Assembly: GCF_008629695.1 (NCBI RefSeq)
Contig: NZ_VWSH01000003.1
Location: 433,688-497,687 of the forward strand
Source: Taibaiella lutea
Lineage (GTDB): Bacteria > Bacteroidota > Bacteroidia > Chitinophagales > Chitinophagaceae
Length of the DNA: 64,000 bases
Direction of reading: 5' to 3'
In this document: positions 61,881-64,000 of the stretch, one piece after another
How the letters are laid out: every line of letters starts with the position of its first letter
Position numbering within the stretch: position 1 is the first letter of the stretch
Notes under the pieces: model-generated
Told to the model about the DNA's origin: nothing
What the model saw: only the letters and a program-made list of their open reading frames with translations
Databases searched by the model: none
Position numbers and translations under genes: made by a program

Positions 61881-61913
61881 AAAAGGGCTTGCATTATAAT
61901 GCAAGCCCTTTTT
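61880..61913. terminator. Bidirectional terminator after prfH
   Basis: Perfect 16-bp arms (61880-61895 and 61898-61913) with a two-base AT loop, starting at the prfH stop. T-rich on both strands, so it also serves the convergent di-haem oxidoreductase gene. Confidence 0.93.
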
Positions 61914-61926
61914 AACAAAAATCCTT

Positions 61927-63300
61927 TTACAATGACCTTAAAAATGCTATTACAGCATCTCTATCGGTCTTTGAAAGTTTCACAAAAGCATCTTTAGACT
62001 TCCGGGCTTCACCTGCATGCCACATAACTGCTTCCAGCAAGCTTCTCGCCCGGCCGTCATGCAGGTAAAAAGGCACTCCGTTTGTCTTTTCAAAAAGGCC
62101 TATTCCCCATAATGCAGGTGTGCGCCACTCGTTACCATCGGCAAGAAAATCGGGGCGGCCGTCAGCAAGGTCGGCTCCCAAGTCGTGCAATAGCAAATCA
62201 GTATACGGATGAATACGCTGATTACTTAAAGCAGGCAAGCGTATATCAACACCTGTATAAACAGTCGGCGTATGACAACCGGAACAATTCAATTGGTTAA
62301 ACAGTTTTTCTCCCTGAACCACGCTGGCATTTGTAACGTCACGACGTGCGGGCACAGCAAGTGTTTGCACATAAAAAACAGTAGCATTCAATAAGCTGTC
62401 TGCCAATTCGGGATCGTCATTCAACCCGTCGCTTTGAGCTTGGCCATAACTTGACTCTTTAGGAAATACATAACTTGTAATACCCATATCCTGATGAAAA
62501 GCACCCGCAACCTGTACTAATAAACTCGGGTTATTTGCCTTCAATCCAAATTTACCAAGAACACGTTGATGCGTATAAGGGTCATAAACATAATTAGCCC
62601 TTCCGCTAATGCCATCCTGATTTGCATCATTTTCATCTGCATTTTTCAGGATAGTAGCATCAGATATTAACGCAAGTAAGCCCATACCAAATACAGGCGG
62701 AGCAAGCCTTACAGAAACATAATAGTTTGCCGGCAAAGCGGTATAAGGTGTATTTAAAGTATAGGTCGGTTTACGAAGTGAGACGGTTTCTCCATCCGGG
62801 AAAGTAAACGGCAGCTCTGTATAAGAAATCTGAACTTTCGCTTCAGGAGATTTGCCTGTAGTAGCTTTATCCTGCAATTGCACACCATAGCCGGGAATAG
62901 AAAGCGGTCCTCCATTTTCGTCAGTACCTGAAATACTGATTCTTGTAAGCAACGAAGATGTGATAGAACCGATAGTCGCCGTACCTTTTCCGTCATTATG
63001 ATGACAACTTACACAAGATACATTATTGTAGACAGGGCCTAAACCACCAAATTTTGGTGCGGGTGCAGAAACAAAGGTCTGCCCAAATAAGGCATCGCCC
63101 AAATCGTGCGTAAAGACATCATAGCCTGTCAGACCGGGAATGGCTGAACCGAATGCCTGTGAGTTGGCAAGAAAAACGGTTGCTGCCCCGCCTGACAACC
63201 TTGAGTCGTATTGCTCTTCAGGAAAGGGCTCCGCCTTTCTGCACAAAGTGCCTGTTACGACGATAACCAATAAAATACAAACTACACTTATCTTTTTCAT
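61927..63300 (-). CDS. Di-haem oxidoreductase (DHOR/DUF1111-type) lipoprotein
   Basis: From ATG 63300 the 457-residue protein has a lipoprotein signal (LLVIVVTGTLC) and two CXXCH haem-binding sites, CVSCHH (about residue 95) and CSGCHT (about residue 340). Family segments include RLSGGAATVFLANSQAFG, NDGISGRANYVYD-like QDGISGRANYVYD, LPALSNQRIHPYTDLLLHDLG and FYLHDGRARSLLEAVMWH. It resembles bacterial di-haem peroxidases and is often found beside imelysin, as it is here. The function is probably periplasmic electron transfer tied to iron uptake. Start 63339 would add 13 residues before the signal. Confidence 0.9.
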   Translation of the reverse strand: MKKISVVCILLVIVVTGTLCRKAEPFPEEQYDSRLSGGAATVFLANSQAFGSAIPGLTGYDVFTHDLGDALFGQTFVSAPAPKFGGLGPVYNNVSCVSCHHNDGKGTATIGSITSSLLTRISISGTDENGGPLSIPGYGVQLQDKATTGKSPEAKVQISYTELPFTFPDGETVSLRKPTYTLNTPYTALPANYYVSVRLAPPVFGMGLLALISDATILKNADENDANQDGISGRANYVYDPYTHQRVLGKFGLKANNPSLLVQVAGAFHQDMGITSYVFPKESSYGQAQSDGLNDDPELADSLLNATVFYVQTLAVPARRDVTNASVVQGEKLFNQLNCSGCHTPTVYTGVDIRLPALSNQRIHPYTDLLLHDLGADLADGRPDFLADGNEWRTPALWGIGLFEKTNGVPFYLHDGRARSLLEAVMWHAGEARKSKDAFVKLSKTDRDAVIAFLRSL

Positions 63301-63381
63301 CTTGTTAATCAAAAATCCTGAAAGATGCTGCTGATGCACCTTTCAGGATAGTATTAAGGAAATACTTTAGACTTTATTCAA

Positions 63382-64000
63382 TTAGTCTTTTACATACTGT
63401 TGGATATACGGCACCAGACTACCTTCCAAAGTTCCTTTCAAAGTAGTCAATGCTGTGATCGTATTCTGCACCTGGCTACGTTGATTATATACAGCTTTTT
63501 CAAAGGTAGTAGTGATACCGTCAAAAGAATTGATGGCAGCATCAAACTGGGATTTGATTGTTTGATCAAGTGTTGCATTATTAGCTTTAACCAAATCACT
63601 CAAACTCTTCCCTGTTGCAGATCCATAGCTGCATAAGTAAGCATTTCTCGCACCTATAATGTTATTTCTGAAATCAATTAAAGAATTATGCGAATACGGA
63701 GATTCTGTAATAGTAGAATCAGCTTCGTTTACTGTTGCACCAAATGGTTCAACCATTTTGCCGTCACCTACTTCGCCAACAATATCAATCAGGCCATTTG
63801 CAATAGCTTCAATAGCATCTTTCTTGCTGGTATAACGGCTTCCCGTAACACCTGGTTGTGACAATTCTGAAGCAAAGAAAGTAACTCCTTTTGTTTTTAA
63901 AGCCGAAACGTTGTTATGGATATCTGTTGCCAAAGCAATCATATAATCCTTTTCTCTTTGAGTAATGGTTGAAGCCTGACGGTTACCATCTGTTCCCCAA
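63382..64000 (-). CDS. Imelysin-family protein (partial, N-terminus off the right edge)
   Basis: The frame is open from the right edge to a stop at 63382, giving about 205 C-terminal residues. The first visible residues (WGTDGNRQASTITQREKDYM) and later segments ESPYSHNSLIDFRNNIIGARNAY match imelysin (peptidase M75-like, EfeO/IrpA group), periplasmic or outer-membrane proteins linked to iron uptake. An internal ATG at 63942 is not the real start. It lies directly upstream of the di-haem oxidoreductase gene on the same strand, forming the known imelysin-DHOR pair. Confidence 0.85.
   Translation of the reverse strand, partial: WGTDGNRQASTITQREKDYMIALATDIHNNVSALKTKGVTFFASELSQPGVTGSRYTSKKDAIEAIANGLIDIVGEVGDGKMVEPFGATVNEADSTITESPYSHNSLIDFRNNIIGARNAYLCSYGSATGKSLSDLVKANNATLDQTIKSQFDAAINSFDGITTTFEKAVYNQRSQVQNTITALTTLKGTLEGSLVPYIQQYVKD

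Overview
The window is chromosomal DNA from an AT-rich member of the Bacteroidota, most like the Chitinophagaceae and related soil or freshwater lineages. The signs are a SusC/SusD pair, several secreted proteins with type IX secretion (T9SS) C-terminal sorting domains, a PorZ-like T9SS protein, lipoprotein signals, LytS/LytTR signalling, an uppS-bamA-ompH-ompH cluster, and promoters of the TTTG-N19/21-TAnnTTTG type. Assignment below phylum is inference. No rRNA or tRNA gene, CRISPR array, insertion sequence or prophage was seen. A tmRNA gene is present.

Layout. 1-7.6 kb, minus strand: cvpA-like (cut by the left edge), yqeY, a susC-susD operon and a secreted trypsin-fold protease. 7.9-11.5 kb, plus strand: PadR regulator and double-PspC membrane protein, an NTF2-like secreted protein, a GNAT acetyltransferase. 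11.5-17.1 kb, minus strand: PorZ-like protein, a pseudouridine synthase with a long repeat tail, rlmN. 17.4-25.5 kb: patatin phospholipase with a membrane partner, a peptidoglycan hydrolase, rny, and a small lipoprotein set. 25.7-34.2 kb, minus strand: glnS, Crp/Fnr plus DUF3050, pepT, an FMN oxidoreductase, a frameshifted outer-membrane gene and its truncated paralogue, a sugar nucleotidyltransferase. 34.4-47.3 kb: 2-oxoacid dehydrogenase E2, DEAD-box helicase, HerA-like ATPase, uppS-bamA-skp-skp, a LytS/LytTR pair and a secreted intradiol dioxygenase. 47.4-58.7 kb: CDGSH protein, ssrA, a large secreted protein of unknown family, a second nitronate monooxygenase, PhyH dioxygenase, TerC, PhnA, an AAA ATPase, a candidate structured RNA and DUF2809. 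58.7-61.9 kb: a compact operon of an unknown basic protein, an RtcB RNA ligase and a PrfH release-factor homologue. 61.9-64 kb: a di-haem oxidoreductase and an imelysin cut by the right edge.

The most interesting locus is 58670-61913. RtcB and PrfH together are known as a rescue-and-repair pair for ribosomes cut in the 16S decoding centre. Here they are preceded, one base apart, by a lysine/arginine-rich protein that I do not recognise, and by a roughly 330-nt leader with a good promoter, hairpins and a 14-codon ORF. Other points worth checking are a promoter-to-terminator RNA unit at 58015-58221, an FNR-type operator (29123-29136) upstream of an operon that encodes its own Crp/Fnr regulator, two genes that would each be restored by one added base in a homopolymer, and two long perfect palindromes at convergent gene ends.
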